A DNA stretch of 64,000 nucleotides from Rhizobium mesosinicum. GTDB lineage: Bacteria; Pseudomonadota; Alphaproteobacteria; Rhizobiales; Rhizobiaceae. Below the pieces are notes generated by a model. It saw only the letters and a program-made list of their open reading frames with translations. It was not told the origin of the DNA and made no database searches. Both the position numbers and the translations under genes were made by a program. The stretch spans positions 62,001-126,000 of the forward strand of contig NZ_JAEUAK010000010.1 in the NCBI RefSeq assembly GCF_019511345.1, written 5' to 3'. This document shows positions 18,402-27,600 of this stretch, piece after piece (positions within the stretch are counted from its first letter, which is position 1; the number at the start of each line of letters is the position of its first letter).

Positions 18402-19298
18402 CTAAACTGTCAATCGCTCCCAGCTCTCATCCATCTGGTTGCGGAACCATGTCATCTGCCGCTTGGCATATTGCCGTGTGGCAGCGGCCCCGCGCTCGAT
18501 CACCTCAGCACGGCTCATCTCCCCGCGCAGCATCGCCGCGATCTGCGACACGCCGATCGCCTTCATGACAGGCATTTCGGGGGGAAGATCAAGGGCGAGT
18601 AGCGCCTTCACCTCCTCTTCCGCCCCCTGCTCCAGCATCTTCTCGAAACGGCCGTTAATGCGCTGATGCAGCACGGTGCGATCCGGCAGCACAACGATCT
18701 TGCGTGCGCTTTCGGGATCGACGACGAGCGACCCCGCCTGTCCTCGGAATTCCGCGATCGACTGGCCCGTCGCCTCGAAAACTTCGAGCGCCCGCACGAT
18801 TCTCTGCCCGTCCTGTAGGTTCAGGCTGGCGGCAACGGCGGGATCGACCTTGGCAAGCTCGCCATGAAGGCCCTCCGCCCCCTCCTCCAGAAGCCGTGCG
18901 CGCAGCCGCTGCCTTACTTTCTCCGGAATGACGGGCATTTCCGACAACCCGCCCGTCAGCGCCTTGAAATAAAGCCCCGTACCGCCGACGAAGACCGGCA
19001 GCCTGCCTTCGGTGCGGATATGCGGCAGAAGCGTCGTGACATCCCGCACCCAGGCGCCCGTCGAATAGGCCTGCCCCGCCGGTACGTGGCCATAGAGATG
19101 ATGCGGCACGTCCTCCATATCCTCTTCGTAGGGCCGCGCCGTCAGCACCCCCAGCGTGTCGTAGACTTGCATGCTGTCGGCATTGATCACCACGCCGCCA
19201 TGCTCTTTGGCCAATTCCACTGCGAGCGCGGACTTGCCGCTGGCAGTCGGCCCGGTTATCAGGATCGCATTCATAGTGCTTAGAAGGTTTTCCATCAT
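18402..19298 (-). CDS. miaA: tRNA dimethylallyltransferase
   Basis: The ~298-residue enzyme adds the dimethylallyl group to A37 of tRNAs reading U-starting codons. It has the P-loop ILITGPTASGKSALAVELA, the INADSMQVYDTLGVLTARP segment, PVFVGGTGLYFKALTGGL, and the C-terminal AAATRQYAKRQMTWFRNQ. Start choices are ATG at 19298, 19295 or 19274. The first is taken because GAGG lies a few bases before it; it makes the gene overlap the divergent serB start by two bases. Confidence 0.93.
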   Translation of the reverse strand: MMENLLSTMNAILITGPTASGKSALAVELAKEHGGVVINADSMQVYDTLGVLTARPYEEDMEDVPHHLYGHVPAGQAYSTGAWVRDVTTLLPHIRTEGRLPVFVGGTGLYFKALTGGLSEMPVIPEKVRQRLRARLLEEGAEGLHGELAKVDPAVAASLNLQDGQRIVRALEVFEATGQSIAEFRGQAGSLVVDPESARKIVVLPDRTVLHQRINGRFEKMLEQGAEEEVKALLALDLPPEMPVMKAIGVSQIAAMLRGEMSRAEVIERGAAATRQYAKRQMTWFRNQMDESWERLTV

Positions 19299-20187
19299 GG
19301 CCCTCGTTGCCACGCTTGTTGCCAATCCGTCAAACCCCGTTCTTTCGCCTGAGATCGCCGAGCGCGCCGCCGGCGCCGTCAAGGCATCCGGGCTCTACTG
19401 GCTGGCGGACGGCATTGCCTGCGATATAGTGCTCGCAGACGGCACGAACGGCCAAGCGGCAGAAGCCAATCTGCTCGCCGTCATCGCGGACGCCCCGATC
19501 GACCTCGTCATCCAGGAACAGGAAACCCGGCGCAAGAAGCTGCTGATCGCCGATATGGATTCGACGATGATCGGCCAGGAATGCATCGACGAACTCGCCG
19601 CCGAACTCGGCCTGAAAGAAAAGGTCGCCGCGATCACCGCCCGCGCCATGAACGGCGAGATAGCCTTCGAACCGGCGCTGCGGGAACGCGTTGCCCTCCT
19701 CAAGGGCTTGCCGATCTCGGTTGTCGACGAGGTGATTGCCAAGCGCATTACGCTTACCCCGGGTGGCCTTGAACTGATCGCTACCATGAAGTCGAAAGGC
19801 TATTATACCGCCCTCGTCTCCGGTGGATTCACGGTCTTCACCAACCGCATCGCCGCCACCCTAGGCTTCGACGAAAACCGCGCCAATCTCCTGCTCGAGG
19901 AAGACGGCCTCCTCTCCGGCCACGTCGCTGAACCCATTCTCGGCAAGCAGGCTAAGGTCGATGCGCTGAACGACATCGCCGCCCGCCTCGGCATTTCCCC
20001 GCAAGACGCCATTGCCGTCGGCGACGGCGCCAACGATCTCGGCATGCTGCACCTGGCCGGCTCCGGTGTTGCCCTCCACGCCAAACCGGCTATCGCCGCC
20101 GAAGCCGAGATGCAGATCAACCACGGCGACCTGACGGCGCTGCTCTATATCCAGGGCTATAGGAAGACGGATTTTGTGACGGTCTGA
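19297..20187 (+). CDS. serB: Phosphoserine phosphatase
   Basis: The 296-residue HAD phosphatase makes serine from phosphoserine. It has the catalytic LLIADMDSTMIGQECIDELA (Asp86, Asp88), the substrate Ser region TALVSGGFTVFTNRIA, the Lys in GKQAKVDALNDIA, and the metal-binding AVGDGANDLGMLHLAGSGVAL. The N-terminal ~75 residues form an ACT-like region as in other long SerB proteins. The ATG at 19297 with AGAAGG upstream is chosen; a longer frame upstream is antisense to miaA. The two genes start on opposite strands at the same point, so promoters must lie within each other's coding sequence. Confidence 0.93.
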   Translation: MALVATLVANPSNPVLSPEIAERAAGAVKASGLYWLADGIACDIVLADGTNGQAAEANLLAVIADAPIDLVIQEQETRRKKLLIADMDSTMIGQECIDELAAELGLKEKVAAITARAMNGEIAFEPALRERVALLKGLPISVVDEVIAKRITLTPGGLELIATMKSKGYYTALVSGGFTVFTNRIAATLGFDENRANLLLEEDGLLSGHVAEPILGKQAKVDALNDIAARLGISPQDAIAVGDGANDLGMLHLAGSGVALHAKPAIAAEAEMQINHGDLTALLYIQGYRKTDFVTV

Positions 20188-20222
20188 AGGCTTGAGATTT
20201 AGGGGACTGTATTTGCCAGCCC

Positions 20223-21968
20223 TCACTCCATCGGCACTGCAACGAACCGCAGATCGCCATTGGCTGCAGCGACCATCAGCTGCGCATTGCGCCGGCCTTC
20301 CTGCTTCAGCGTCTGCACCTTCGTGGCAACCGCATCCGGTGACTTCATGAATTCCTGTGCCACTTCGACGATCACGTCGCCGGGCTTCAAGCCCTTCTCG
20401 GCAGCGGCCGAACCCGGCGCAACCTCGGTCACGACGACACCGTCGACGCTTTCGGCAATGCCGAATGCCTTGCGGGTTTCCGGGCTGAGCAGCGAGAGCG
20501 AGAGGCCGAGCACATGCTTGGGCGCAACCTGGCCAGGCGTTGCCTGCCCTTGCTGATCCTGTCCGTTATGATCTTGCCCTTGACCCTGCTGTTGCGGGTC
20601 CTGACCATCAGGCGCGGCCTGCCCCTGATCGCCGTCCTGATCCGGCTCGTCCATATCGCTGTTCTCGCCGGGATCGGGATTGATGACGCCGTCATCACTT
20701 GAATTGTCACCGGCAGCCGCCTGGTCGCTATCCTCGAGACGCCCGAGCGTCACCTTCACGGTCTGCTCCTTGCCATCGCGCAGCACAACCACATCCACCT
20801 GCTTGCCGACGGAGCTTTCGGCCACCACCCGCGGCAGGTCGCGCATCTCGCTGACGGCTTTGCCGTCGAATTTCAGGATGACATCGCCGGCCTTGATCGA
20901 GCCGTCATCGACAGGTCCGCCCTTGATGACCCCGGCGACCAGCGCGCCCTTGGCGCTGTCGAGACCGAGGCTCTCGGCAACCTCATCGGTGACGGGCTGG
21001 ATGCGCACGCCGAGCCAGCCGCGACGCGTCTCGCCATATTCGCGAAGCTGATCGACCACGCCGGAGGCGAGCTCCGACGGCACCGCAAAGCCGATGCCGA
21101 TCGAGCCGCCCGACGGTGAGATGATTGCCGTATTGATGCCGATAACCTCGCCCTTCATATTGAAGAGCGGACCACCGGAATTGCCCTTGTTGATTGCCGC
21201 ATCCGTCTGGATGAAGTTGTCATAGGGACCTGCGTTGATATTGCGGCCACGGCCCGAGATGATGCCGACCGTCACCGATCCGCCAAAGCCGAACGGGTTG
21301 CCGATCGCCATCACCCAGTCGCCGATCCGCATGACACTGGAATCGCCGAACTTGACGGATTTCAGCGGCTGTTTCGGCTCTACCTTCAACACCGAAAGGT
21401 CGGTCTTGGTGTCCGTACCGATCAGCTTGGCCTTCAGCTTCGAGCCGTTGGCGAAATTGATCTCGATATCGTCGGCCCCCTCGATCACATGGTTGTTCGT
21501 GACGATATAGCCCGAGGGATCGATAACAAAGCCGGAGCCGAGCGAACTGACATTGTGGTTGGAGCCGCGATTGCCTTGCTGCTTGTTGAAGAAATCGTTG
21601 AAGAACTCCTGGAAGGGCGAGCCGTCGGGCGCACGCGGCGCCGGGCCTGCGCCCTCGTCATCCTTCACATTCTGCGAGGTCGAAATATTGACGACTGCAT
21701 CGAGCAATCCCTCGGCGAGATCGGCGACTGAAGCCGGTCCATTGCCCGGAGCCGTCATCTGTACGGGCGGAGCGGCGGGGGCCACGGCAGCCGGCGAGAC
21801 CGGCGACGGTTGCGGGGCGGCAGGGGCCGGTGCCGACCGTTCAGGGGTCGCGGGTGCGGGAGCGGTTTGCGCATACGCAAAACCGTCTGCGCCGACATTC
21901 GCCAGGAAGGCAGTGCCGGCCAAAAGCGCGAGCGTTCGTCTGAAGGGCGAGCGATTCGTGGGGGCCAT
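20223..21968 (-). CDS. degP: Periplasmic HtrA/Do-family serine protease
   Basis: The 581-residue envelope protease has a signal peptide (RTLALLAGTAFLANVGADGFAYAQ), a Pro/Ala-rich segment, then the trypsin-like domain with His160 (VTNNHVIEG), Asp190 (KTDLSVLKV) and Ser264 (KGNSGGPLF). Two PDZ domains follow. The linker between them (roughly residues 440-505) is a low-complexity Gln/Asp/Gly tract (QDPQQQGQGQDHNGQDQQGQ), longer than in E. coli DegP. The ATG at 21968 has GAGGAAGCTTG upstream. It follows hflK-hflC-DUF2065 on the same strand, an envelope quality-control group. Confidence 0.93.
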   Translation of the reverse strand: MAPTNRSPFRRTLALLAGTAFLANVGADGFAYAQTAPAPATPERSAPAPAAPQPSPVSPAAVAPAAPPVQMTAPGNGPASVADLAEGLLDAVVNISTSQNVKDDEGAGPAPRAPDGSPFQEFFNDFFNKQQGNRGSNHNVSSLGSGFVIDPSGYIVTNNHVIEGADDIEINFANGSKLKAKLIGTDTKTDLSVLKVEPKQPLKSVKFGDSSVMRIGDWVMAIGNPFGFGGSVTVGIISGRGRNINAGPYDNFIQTDAAINKGNSGGPLFNMKGEVIGINTAIISPSGGSIGIGFAVPSELASGVVDQLREYGETRRGWLGVRIQPVTDEVAESLGLDSAKGALVAGVIKGGPVDDGSIKAGDVILKFDGKAVSEMRDLPRVVAESSVGKQVDVVVLRDGKEQTVKVTLGRLEDSDQAAAGDNSSDDGVINPDPGENSDMDEPDQDGDQGQAAPDGQDPQQQGQGQDHNGQDQQGQATPGQVAPKHVLGLSLSLLSPETRKAFGIAESVDGVVVTEVAPGSAAAEKGLKPGDVIVEVAQEFMKSPDAVATKVQTLKQEGRRNAQLMVAAANGDLRFVAVPME

Positions 21969-22073
21969 CAAGCTTCCTCGTCTGGGATAAAGGCGCACAT
22001 ACACCATCAGCATAAGGCGGAATGATGGAGGGCGAAATCACCTTTTCGAGAAATCCCCCCGCGAATGCGATGG

Positions 22074-22120
22074 AGAGCCTTTCCTAGTCAGATCGCAGCA
22101 TTCTGACCAGGAAAGGCTCT
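22074..22120 (-). terminator. Long hairpin after the DUF2065 stop codon
   Basis: Two 19-base arms (AGAGCCTTTCCTAGTCAGA and its near-perfect complement, one mismatch) enclose a 9-base loop. The hairpin begins at the DUF2065 stop codon and lies 106 bases before the degP start. With no T-run it may be a factor-dependent terminator, an mRNA stabiliser or an intergenic repeat that separates hflKC from degP expression. Confidence 0.55.
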
Positions 22121-22304
22121 AACCTCGCAAAAGCCAGACGGAGGCCACACCGAGCGCCATTGCGGCCAAGCCAAAGGCTCGCAGTTGCCGCTCGGGAACG
22201 GCAGGAAGCAGCTTCGCTATCTCGATAAGAAAACGAGGGACCAGTGCATAGACCAGCCCCTCGATGATGAGGAAGAATGCAAGCCCGGCAAGGAAATCCT
22301 GCAT
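22119..22304 (-). CDS. DUF2065 small membrane protein
   Basis: The 61-residue protein has two hydrophobic segments (FLAGLAFFLIIEGLVYALVP and LRAFGLAAMALGVASVWLL) around a short polar loop with PERQLR. This matches DUF2065, a small inner-membrane family often encoded beside hflC. Function is unknown. It follows hflC by 11 bases and is followed by a long hairpin, so it closes the hflKC transcript or separates it from degP. Confidence 0.8.
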   Translation of the reverse strand: MQDFLAGLAFFLIIEGLVYALVPRFLIEIAKLLPAVPERQLRAFGLAAMALGVASVWLLRG

Positions 22305-22315
22305 TCAGTCTGTCG

Positions 22316-23269
22316 TCAGTTCGCCGGCTGCGCCGGATCCGCAGGCTGCGGGGAGGCCGGCGGCACGAGGCCACCGGTCTGTGCCGGATTGCCTTCCGCA
22401 TTTTCGAAGAAGCGGAAGAACTCCGAGTTCGGCGAAAGCACCAGGGTCGTATCCTGCGATGAAAGGGCCGCGGAATAGGCCGCCATCGAGCGATAGAAGT
22501 CGAAGAAGGCCGGATCCTTGCCGAAGGCTTCGGCAAAGATGCGGTTGCGATCCGCATCCCCTTGCCCGCGCAGGATTTCCGAATCCCGCTGCGCCGCGGC
22601 GGTGATCTCGACGACCTGGCGGTCTGCGACGGCCCGGCGGCGCTGCCCCTCTTCATTACCCTCGGCGCGGATGCGCTCGGCCTCGGCCAGACGTTCGGAG
22701 CGCATGGCGTTGTAGGTGTTGGGAGCCACTTCCGGCGAAAGATCCGTCCGACGGATGCGGACGTCATCGATATGCAGGCCGAGATTTTCGGCGTCGGTGC
22801 GAAGATCGTCGCGGATTTCGAGCATCATCGCCACGCGCTCTTCCGAAAGCGCGGCATTGTAGTCACGCAGGCCATAGACGCGGCGAAGCGAAGAATCGAG
22901 CTGCGCACGCAGCCGCGCCTCGGCAGCGTCTCGGTCGCCCGACACCGTTTCGCGGAAACGACGTACATCCGCAATGTTGTAGATCACGAAGGCGTCGACA
23001 TCGAAGGTCTGGCCGTCCTGAACCTGAACACGGATATTGTCGAGGTCGAGCCTGAGCGCCCGCTTTTCGACATATTGCACGCGGTCGGCATCCATGAAGC
23101 CGAAGGGAAGCTTGAAATAGAGGCCGGGCTCGGTCTTCACCGACTGGATCTGACCGAAGCGGACGACGATCGCCTGCTCACGCGCGTTGACCACGAAGAT
23201 CGACGAATAGAGGATGGCGAGAAGGATCGCGAGCGCGATCAGAATAATAGGAAGTCTGTTCGATACCAT
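22316..23269 (-). CDS. hflC: FtsH protease modulator HflC
   Basis: The 317-residue protein has one N-terminal membrane anchor (LPIILIALAILLAILYSSIFVV) followed by a periplasmic SPFH/band-7 domain (AREQAIVVRFGQIQSVKTEPGLYFKLPF) and a helical stretch with RSERLAEAERIRAEGNEEGQRRRAVADRQVVEI. It forms a large ring complex with HflK around FtsH. The C-terminal tail is Pro/Ala-rich. It starts three bases after the hflK stop, so the pair is co-translated. Confidence 0.95.
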   Translation of the reverse strand: MVSNRLPIILIALAILLAILYSSIFVVNAREQAIVVRFGQIQSVKTEPGLYFKLPFGFMDADRVQYVEKRALRLDLDNIRVQVQDGQTFDVDAFVIYNIADVRRFRETVSGDRDAAEARLRAQLDSSLRRVYGLRDYNAALSEERVAMMLEIRDDLRTDAENLGLHIDDVRIRRTDLSPEVAPNTYNAMRSERLAEAERIRAEGNEEGQRRRAVADRQVVEITAAAQRDSEILRGQGDADRNRIFAEAFGKDPAFFDFYRSMAAYSAALSSQDTTLVLSPNSEFFRFFENAEGNPAQTGGLVPPASPQPADPAQPAN

Positions 23270-23272
23270 GGT

Positions 23273-24367
23273 TCAACCTCCCTGCCGTGCCGGTGCCGCC
23301 GGTCGATTGATCTCGTTGAGCGGCAGGTAGGGCACAACGCCCTGCTTGTCGTCGATCACGACCTTCTTGGAGTTCTTCAGAACCTGCTCCATCGTTTCCA
23401 GGAACAGGCGCTTGCGCGTCACATCGGGAGCTTTCGAATATTCGTCGTTGATGGCATTGAAACGCTGGGCCTCACCTTCCGCTTCGTTGACGACGCGGTT
23501 CTTATAGGCGGCTGCGTCTTCGCGGATGCGGGCGGCATCGCCTCGCGCCTGGCCGAGCTTCTGGTTGGTGTAGCGGTTGGCGTCTTCGATCGTACTGTCA
23601 CGGTCGCGGCCAGCACGCTGCACTTCTTCGAAGGAGTCGGCGACTTCGCGCGGCGGCGCCACATTCTGGATCGTCACACCGGTCACCGTGATGCCGGCGC
23701 CGTAGCGGTTCATCGTATCCTGAACGATGTTGAGAACCTGCGTTTCGATCGGCTGGCGATTGCTGCGGAAAGCATCCAGCGCCGGACGACGGCCGACGAC
23801 TTCACGCATGGCGCTGTCGGAAACCTGCTGCAGCGTCTCGGCTGCATTCTCGACGCCGAAAAGATAGGCCTTGGGATCGCTGATCGTATAGAAGACCGCA
23901 AATTGCACGTTGATGACGCTCTTGTCGCTCGAGAGCATCAGCCCGCTCGACGAGCCCGCCGTGGTCGCGCCGATGTTCAGCTGCTGCACCGTCACCTTGA
24001 CGGTCTCGACGGTCTCGAGCGGCCAGAAATGGAAATGCAGGCCCGGCATTGAAATTTCTTGTTTGGGATTGCCGAAGCGCAGCTCCACGCCGCGCTCGTC
24101 CGGCTGGACGACGTAAATGCACTGGAAGAGCCAGAAGATTGCGATGATCGCGACGATGATCGCAACAACGCCTCCGTTGAAGCCGCCCGGAATGAGTCCG
24201 CGCAGCTGATCCTGCCCGCGCCGGATGATGTCTTCCAGATCGGGCGGACCGCCCTTGCCGCCACCGCCGCGCGGACGGTTCGGCCCCTGCCCCCATGGTC
24301 CCTGATTATTATTTCCGCCGCCGCCGCCCCAAGGGCCGCCGCCGCCATTCTGATTGCTCCAGGGCAT
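23273..24367 (-). CDS. hflK: FtsH protease modulator HflK
   Basis: The 364-residue partner of HflC begins with a Gly/Asn/Trp-rich cytoplasmic tail (MPWSNQNGGGGPWGGGGGNN), a membrane helix (VVAIIVAIIAIFWLFQCIYVV), and a band-7 domain (QPDERGVELRFGNPKQEISMPGLHFHFWPLE), then a coiled region (GQARGDAARIREDAAAYKNRVVNEAEGEAQRF). The ATG at 24367 is preceded by GAGGTTTTG. It is the first gene of hflK-hflC-DUF2065 and lies 146 bases downstream of folA. Confidence 0.95.
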   Translation of the reverse strand: MPWSNQNGGGGPWGGGGGNNNQGPWGQGPNRPRGGGGKGGPPDLEDIIRRGQDQLRGLIPGGFNGGVVAIIVAIIAIFWLFQCIYVVQPDERGVELRFGNPKQEISMPGLHFHFWPLETVETVKVTVQQLNIGATTAGSSSGLMLSSDKSVINVQFAVFYTISDPKAYLFGVENAAETLQQVSDSAMREVVGRRPALDAFRSNRQPIETQVLNIVQDTMNRYGAGITVTGVTIQNVAPPREVADSFEEVQRAGRDRDSTIEDANRYTNQKLGQARGDAARIREDAAAYKNRVVNEAEGEAQRFNAINDEYSKAPDVTRKRLFLETMEQVLKNSKKVVIDDKQGVVPYLPLNEINRPAAPARQGG

Positions 24368-24513
24368 CAAAACCTCGTTGTTGGTTACGTCATACACATC
24401 CGACCGCCGTGGGGGCTGCCGGCGGATGCGATCCGACCGTTATAGGTATCGCCGCACCGGCTTTCAACGCGGTGTCAGGAACTTGGTCAATATAATTGGA
24501 AAATAGTTCCTTT

Positions 24514-25035
24514 TCACGCATCTCGCCGTTCATAAACGACGAACCGGGTGGGATAGGTATCTTTCTCCCCTGCCGGAACATCAAGGCTCTCGGTCGCCAC
24601 CCAGACGGCGGGATCGATATCGGGAAAGGACGTATCACCCTCCACGTCTGCTTCCACATGCGTGACGCACATGCGGTTGGCAAACCCGATCGCCTGCGCG
24701 TAGATCTGCCCGCCGCCGAGGATGGAAATCTCGTTCTCACCCTGTTTACGGGCGAGGTTCTCCGCAGCAACGATCGCCTCGTCGAGCGAACGGGCCATAT
24801 GCACATCGGGGAAATCGATATCGGCGTCGCGCGAGATCACCACATGCTGGCGCCCTGGCAGCGGCTTGCCGCCGAAGCTTTCGAAGGTCTTGCGACCGAC
24901 GACGACAGGCTTGCCGACCGTCATCGCCTTGAAGCGCTTGAGATCGGTCGAAAGACGCCACGGCATGTCACCGTCACGGCCGATGACGCCGTTGCGAGCA
25001 ACGGCTACAAAAATGGTCTTGCGGATATCGGACAT
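24514..25035 (-). CDS. folA: Dihydrofolate reductase
   Basis: The 173-residue enzyme reduces dihydrofolate with NADPH. It has IFVAVARNGVIGRDGDMPWRLSTDLKRFKAMT, VVVGRKTFESFGGKPLPGRQHVVISR, and ISILGGGQIYAQAI, all standard DHFR landmarks. The ATG at 25035 is preceded by GGGAAGGCCG. It sits 13 bases after thyA, so the enzyme that regenerates tetrahydrofolate is made together with the one that consumes it. Confidence 0.95.
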   Translation of the reverse strand: MSDIRKTIFVAVARNGVIGRDGDMPWRLSTDLKRFKAMTVGKPVVVGRKTFESFGGKPLPGRQHVVISRDADIDFPDVHMARSLDEAIVAAENLARKQGENEISILGGGQIYAQAIGFANRMCVTHVEADVEGDTSFPDIDPAVWVATESLDVPAGEKDTYPTRFVVYERRDA

Positions 25036-25048
25036 CGGCCTTCCCGGC

Positions 25049-25843
25049 TTACACGGCAATCGGTGCCTTGATATTGGCATCGGCCTCATAACCGACGAGC
25101 TCGAAATCCTCGTAGACGAAACCGAAGATGTCCTTCACGTCGCGCTTGATCGCCATACGCGGCAAAGGCTTCGGCTGGCGCGTCAACTGCAGCTTCGCCT
25201 GTTCGAAATGGTTGTGGTAGAGATGCGCATCGCCGAGCGTGTGGACGAACTCGCCGTATTTCAGCCCCGTCACCTGCGCCACCATCATCGTCAGCAGCGC
25301 ATAGGAAGCGATATTGAAGGGCACGCCGAGGAAGATATCGGCCGAGCGCTGATAGAGCTGGCAGGAAAGCTTGCCGTCGGCCACGTAGAACTGGAACAGG
25401 CAATGGCAGGGCGGCAGTGCCATGTCATCGACCTCAGCCGGGTTCCAGGCCGAGACGATGTGGCGGCGCGAGTTGGGATTCTTGACAAGGCCCTTCACGA
25501 GATTGTCGATCTGGTCGATATGTCCGCCATCTGGTGCCGGCCAGGAGCGCCACTGTGCGCCATAAACTGGACCGAGATCGCCGTTCTCGTCGGCCCATTC
25601 GTCCCAGATGCTCACACCGTTCTCATGAAGATAGCGGATATTGGTCTCACCCTTCAGGAACCACAGCAGCTCATGGATGATCGAGCGCAGATGCAGCTTC
25701 TTCGTCGTCAGCACGGGAAAGCCGGCATCGAGATCGAAGCGCATCTGATAGCCGAAGACCGAACGCGTGCCGGTGCCAGTGCGGTCGCCACGGTCGGTGC
25801 CGTTTTCCATCACATGGCTCAACAGGTCGAGATATTGCTTCAT
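25049..25843 (-). CDS. thyA: Thymidylate synthase
   Basis: The 264-residue protein has the same length as E. coli ThyA and all key regions: DRTGTGTRSVFGYQMRFDL (folate and phosphate loop), LLWFLKGETNIRYL, the catalytic Cys in ALPPCHCLFQFYV, QRSADIFLGVPFNIASYALL, and the C-terminal DANIKAPIAV. It makes dTMP from dUMP. The ATG at 25843 (MKQYLDLL) is chosen by family alignment. It is the last core gene before the accessory block. Confidence 0.96.
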   Translation of the reverse strand: MKQYLDLLSHVMENGTDRGDRTGTGTRSVFGYQMRFDLDAGFPVLTTKKLHLRSIIHELLWFLKGETNIRYLHENGVSIWDEWADENGDLGPVYGAQWRSWPAPDGGHIDQIDNLVKGLVKNPNSRRHIVSAWNPAEVDDMALPPCHCLFQFYVADGKLSCQLYQRSADIFLGVPFNIASYALLTMMVAQVTGLKYGEFVHTLGDAHLYHNHFEQAKLQLTRQPKPLPRMAIKRDVKDIFGFVYEDFELVGYEADANIKAPIAV

Positions 25844-25972
25844 GGTCGCCACCGATTCCTTCTGCACTTAATTTAAGGGCAAAACGGCCGCAAACCAATG
25901 CGTCTTGCTGACTATCCAAGCAAAATCGCTGATGAGATTTCTGATCTGAACGAATGGATGGACGCTGGGACG

Positions 25973-26782
25973 CTATTCAGTGGTTTCTGACGATACGGGC
26001 GTGATCTCGTCGCCGTCAATGAGGAAGAGCTGAACGACGGGGTCGTTTTCATCCCCAACGGGATCGAGCACCTCTGCATCGACGTTCGCCGGATCGGCCG
26101 CTATCTCTTCCAATATAAACGTGGCTTTCGCATCCGTTGTCACGATGGCCTTGTTCAAAAAGCTGTCCCGCCTGTCGGCCGTCGCATACAGCAGCGTCCA
26201 GTTCTCAGGCAGGTAAAAATCTGAGTGGATTGGCAGTTCGCGATGATTCATCTTGCTGATCTCGCTGAACTCAGAATCCACGATCACAGCGTACTGATTT
26301 TTCGGGTCGCAGCCTTCAAGTGTGGTGAGAAACTCAATCGAGTGCCTCCATGCAAAGGGTTCGGGCTTACTCGCGGTGTATCCGAAAACCATAGCGAGAA
26401 TAGGAACTATCGCCGCATTTTCGCCGAGACGACACGCACTGCACACTGTCACATTCACTGTTCTCGTTTCGTTGAACAATAGCTTCGTGTTGGTATCTAC
26501 GGCCCAGATGGCGTCGAAGGCTTTCAATGCTTCATCGACATCAACGGTGAACTTCCCGGAATTGTCGGTATGAAGCTGGAATATCTGCTTCGGACGGCTC
26601 GGCCGTTCATATTCCATTCGATATTGCACCGACCGTGGGGCGACCACCTTGCAGTCCCGAAATACCTTCGCGATCGCGCGCCCAGCCGAAAGGTTGAAAT
26701 GGAGCTCAACGCTGTCGCCCGGAGCGACGTTGAGATTGATCGTTGCGATACGAGGTTTCATCTCATTTTTCTTCTTGCCCAT
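25973..26782 (-). CDS. Uncharacterised protein at the left end of the accessory block
   Basis: I do not recognise this 269-residue protein. It has no signal peptide or membrane segment. The first half looks beta-rich (ATINLNVAPGDSVELHFNLSAGRAIAKVF), a CSAC pair lies near the middle, and the C-terminus is acidic (DPVGDENDPVVQLFLIDGDEITPVSSETTE). Base composition looks more AT-rich than in the core genes to the left, which fits acquired DNA. GGAG lies five bases before the ATG. Confidence 0.6.
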   Translation of the reverse strand: MGKKKNEMKPRIATINLNVAPGDSVELHFNLSAGRAIAKVFRDCKVVAPRSVQYRMEYERPSRPKQIFQLHTDNSGKFTVDVDEALKAFDAIWAVDTNTKLLFNETRTVNVTVCSACRLGENAAIVPILAMVFGYTASKPEPFAWRHSIEFLTTLEGCDPKNQYAVIVDSEFSEISKMNHRELPIHSDFYLPENWTLLYATADRRDSFLNKAIVTTDAKATFILEEIAADPANVDAEVLDPVGDENDPVVQLFLIDGDEITPVSSETTE

Positions 26783-26961
26783 GTCCTCCGCTCCCCATTG
26801 TGACGCAATGTGCGATTGCGATATCGAAGAAATCGTCCAGCGACTCCCGCGAAGCCGTGCCCTTCATCTGAACCACAACAACACACGGCACTGATTACTC
26901 CGCCACGGCAAGGACAGGCAGACCGTTGACGCTCACCCCTTCCGATCCCATCTGCTGCAGT

Positions 26962-27600
26962 ATGCCCAAGACGAAGACGGAAAATAAGAGCGATGATCCC
27001 GAGCTGATCAGGGAGTGGTCGCTCCCCGTGGAGGCGACGCTCGGATCGGCTGTGAGGGTGAAGGGAATCCTGCAGGAAATCCGGTCTCGGCTGCCTCCCG
27101 CGGTCAGGAAGTCGCTGGATATGCAGTCGGGCGAGCTTACTCTTGTCATGCCAGAGACTTCGAAGACAGCGTTTCGCGCGATGGCGTCGATTGTGTCCGA
27201 AGCGCTCCGGGACATCTCGGACCTTCCGATCATCCCTCGGGAGATCGAGGACATTCTGGGGATCACGGCTTCTGAGAGGAAGCGGTGGCTGGAGGACGGA
27301 CGTCTTCCAAGCACTGGAACTCGAACCGTCAGGCTTCAGGGCCGCGCGCGGCGGATCAGCTTCCACATATTCGATCCGCGGATTGTCGAAGACCTGCTTG
27401 ATCGCGGGGCCGTGGAGCAATGGCGCGAGGAAGACGCGGCGGCGAAAGCAGAAAACCGGAGGCGTGCCGCGTACCAGGCGAAACTGACGCGTTCTCTAAA
27501 GAAAAAAGAGAAAGTCAAAGCGGCTGATCCAAACGCTGACGATGCTGCGACCGGGTTGAGCGGGTGGGACGAGTTCGGGAGCGAAGGCCTGCTGCGGTAG
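26962..27600 (+). CDS. Uncharacterised protein with a possible MerR/excisionase-like DNA-binding segment
   Basis: The 212-residue protein is unrecognised. Residues ~90-145 (IIPREIEDILGITASERKRWLEDGRLPSTGTRTV, then RISFHIFDPRIVEDLLDRG) resemble a winged-helix excisionase or MerR-type site where a helix-turn-helix is followed by a wing and a position-specifying helix. The C-terminus is a basic coiled region (KAENRRRAAYQAKLTRSLKKKEK). No neighbour explains its role. It could be a remnant of mobile-element regulation, an inference only. The ATG at 26962 has no strong ribosome site. Confidence 0.5.
   Translation: MPKTKTENKSDDPELIREWSLPVEATLGSAVRVKGILQEIRSRLPPAVRKSLDMQSGELTLVMPETSKTAFRAMASIVSEALRDISDLPIIPREIEDILGITASERKRWLEDGRLPSTGTRTVRLQGRARRISFHIFDPRIVEDLLDRGAVEQWREEDAAAKAENRRRAAYQAKLTRSLKKKEKVKAADPNADDAATGLSGWDEFGSEGLLR

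Noticed and set aside
25844..25972. Search for a direct repeat of the ssrA acceptor end as a left attachment site
   Set aside because: No match to GCCGCCTCCACCA was seen near thyA, so no att pair can be claimed.
25898..25990. A 30-codon plus-strand frame (MRLADYPSKIADEISDLNEW) after thyA
   Set aside because: It has protein-like composition but no ribosome site and overlaps the end of the opposite gene; too short to support without homologues.
26763..26867. A 34-codon minus-strand frame (MKGTASRESLDDFFDIAIAH) just upstream of and overlapping the 269-residue gene
   Set aside because: Overlaps the start of the next gene by about 20 bases and has no clear ribosome site; may be chance.
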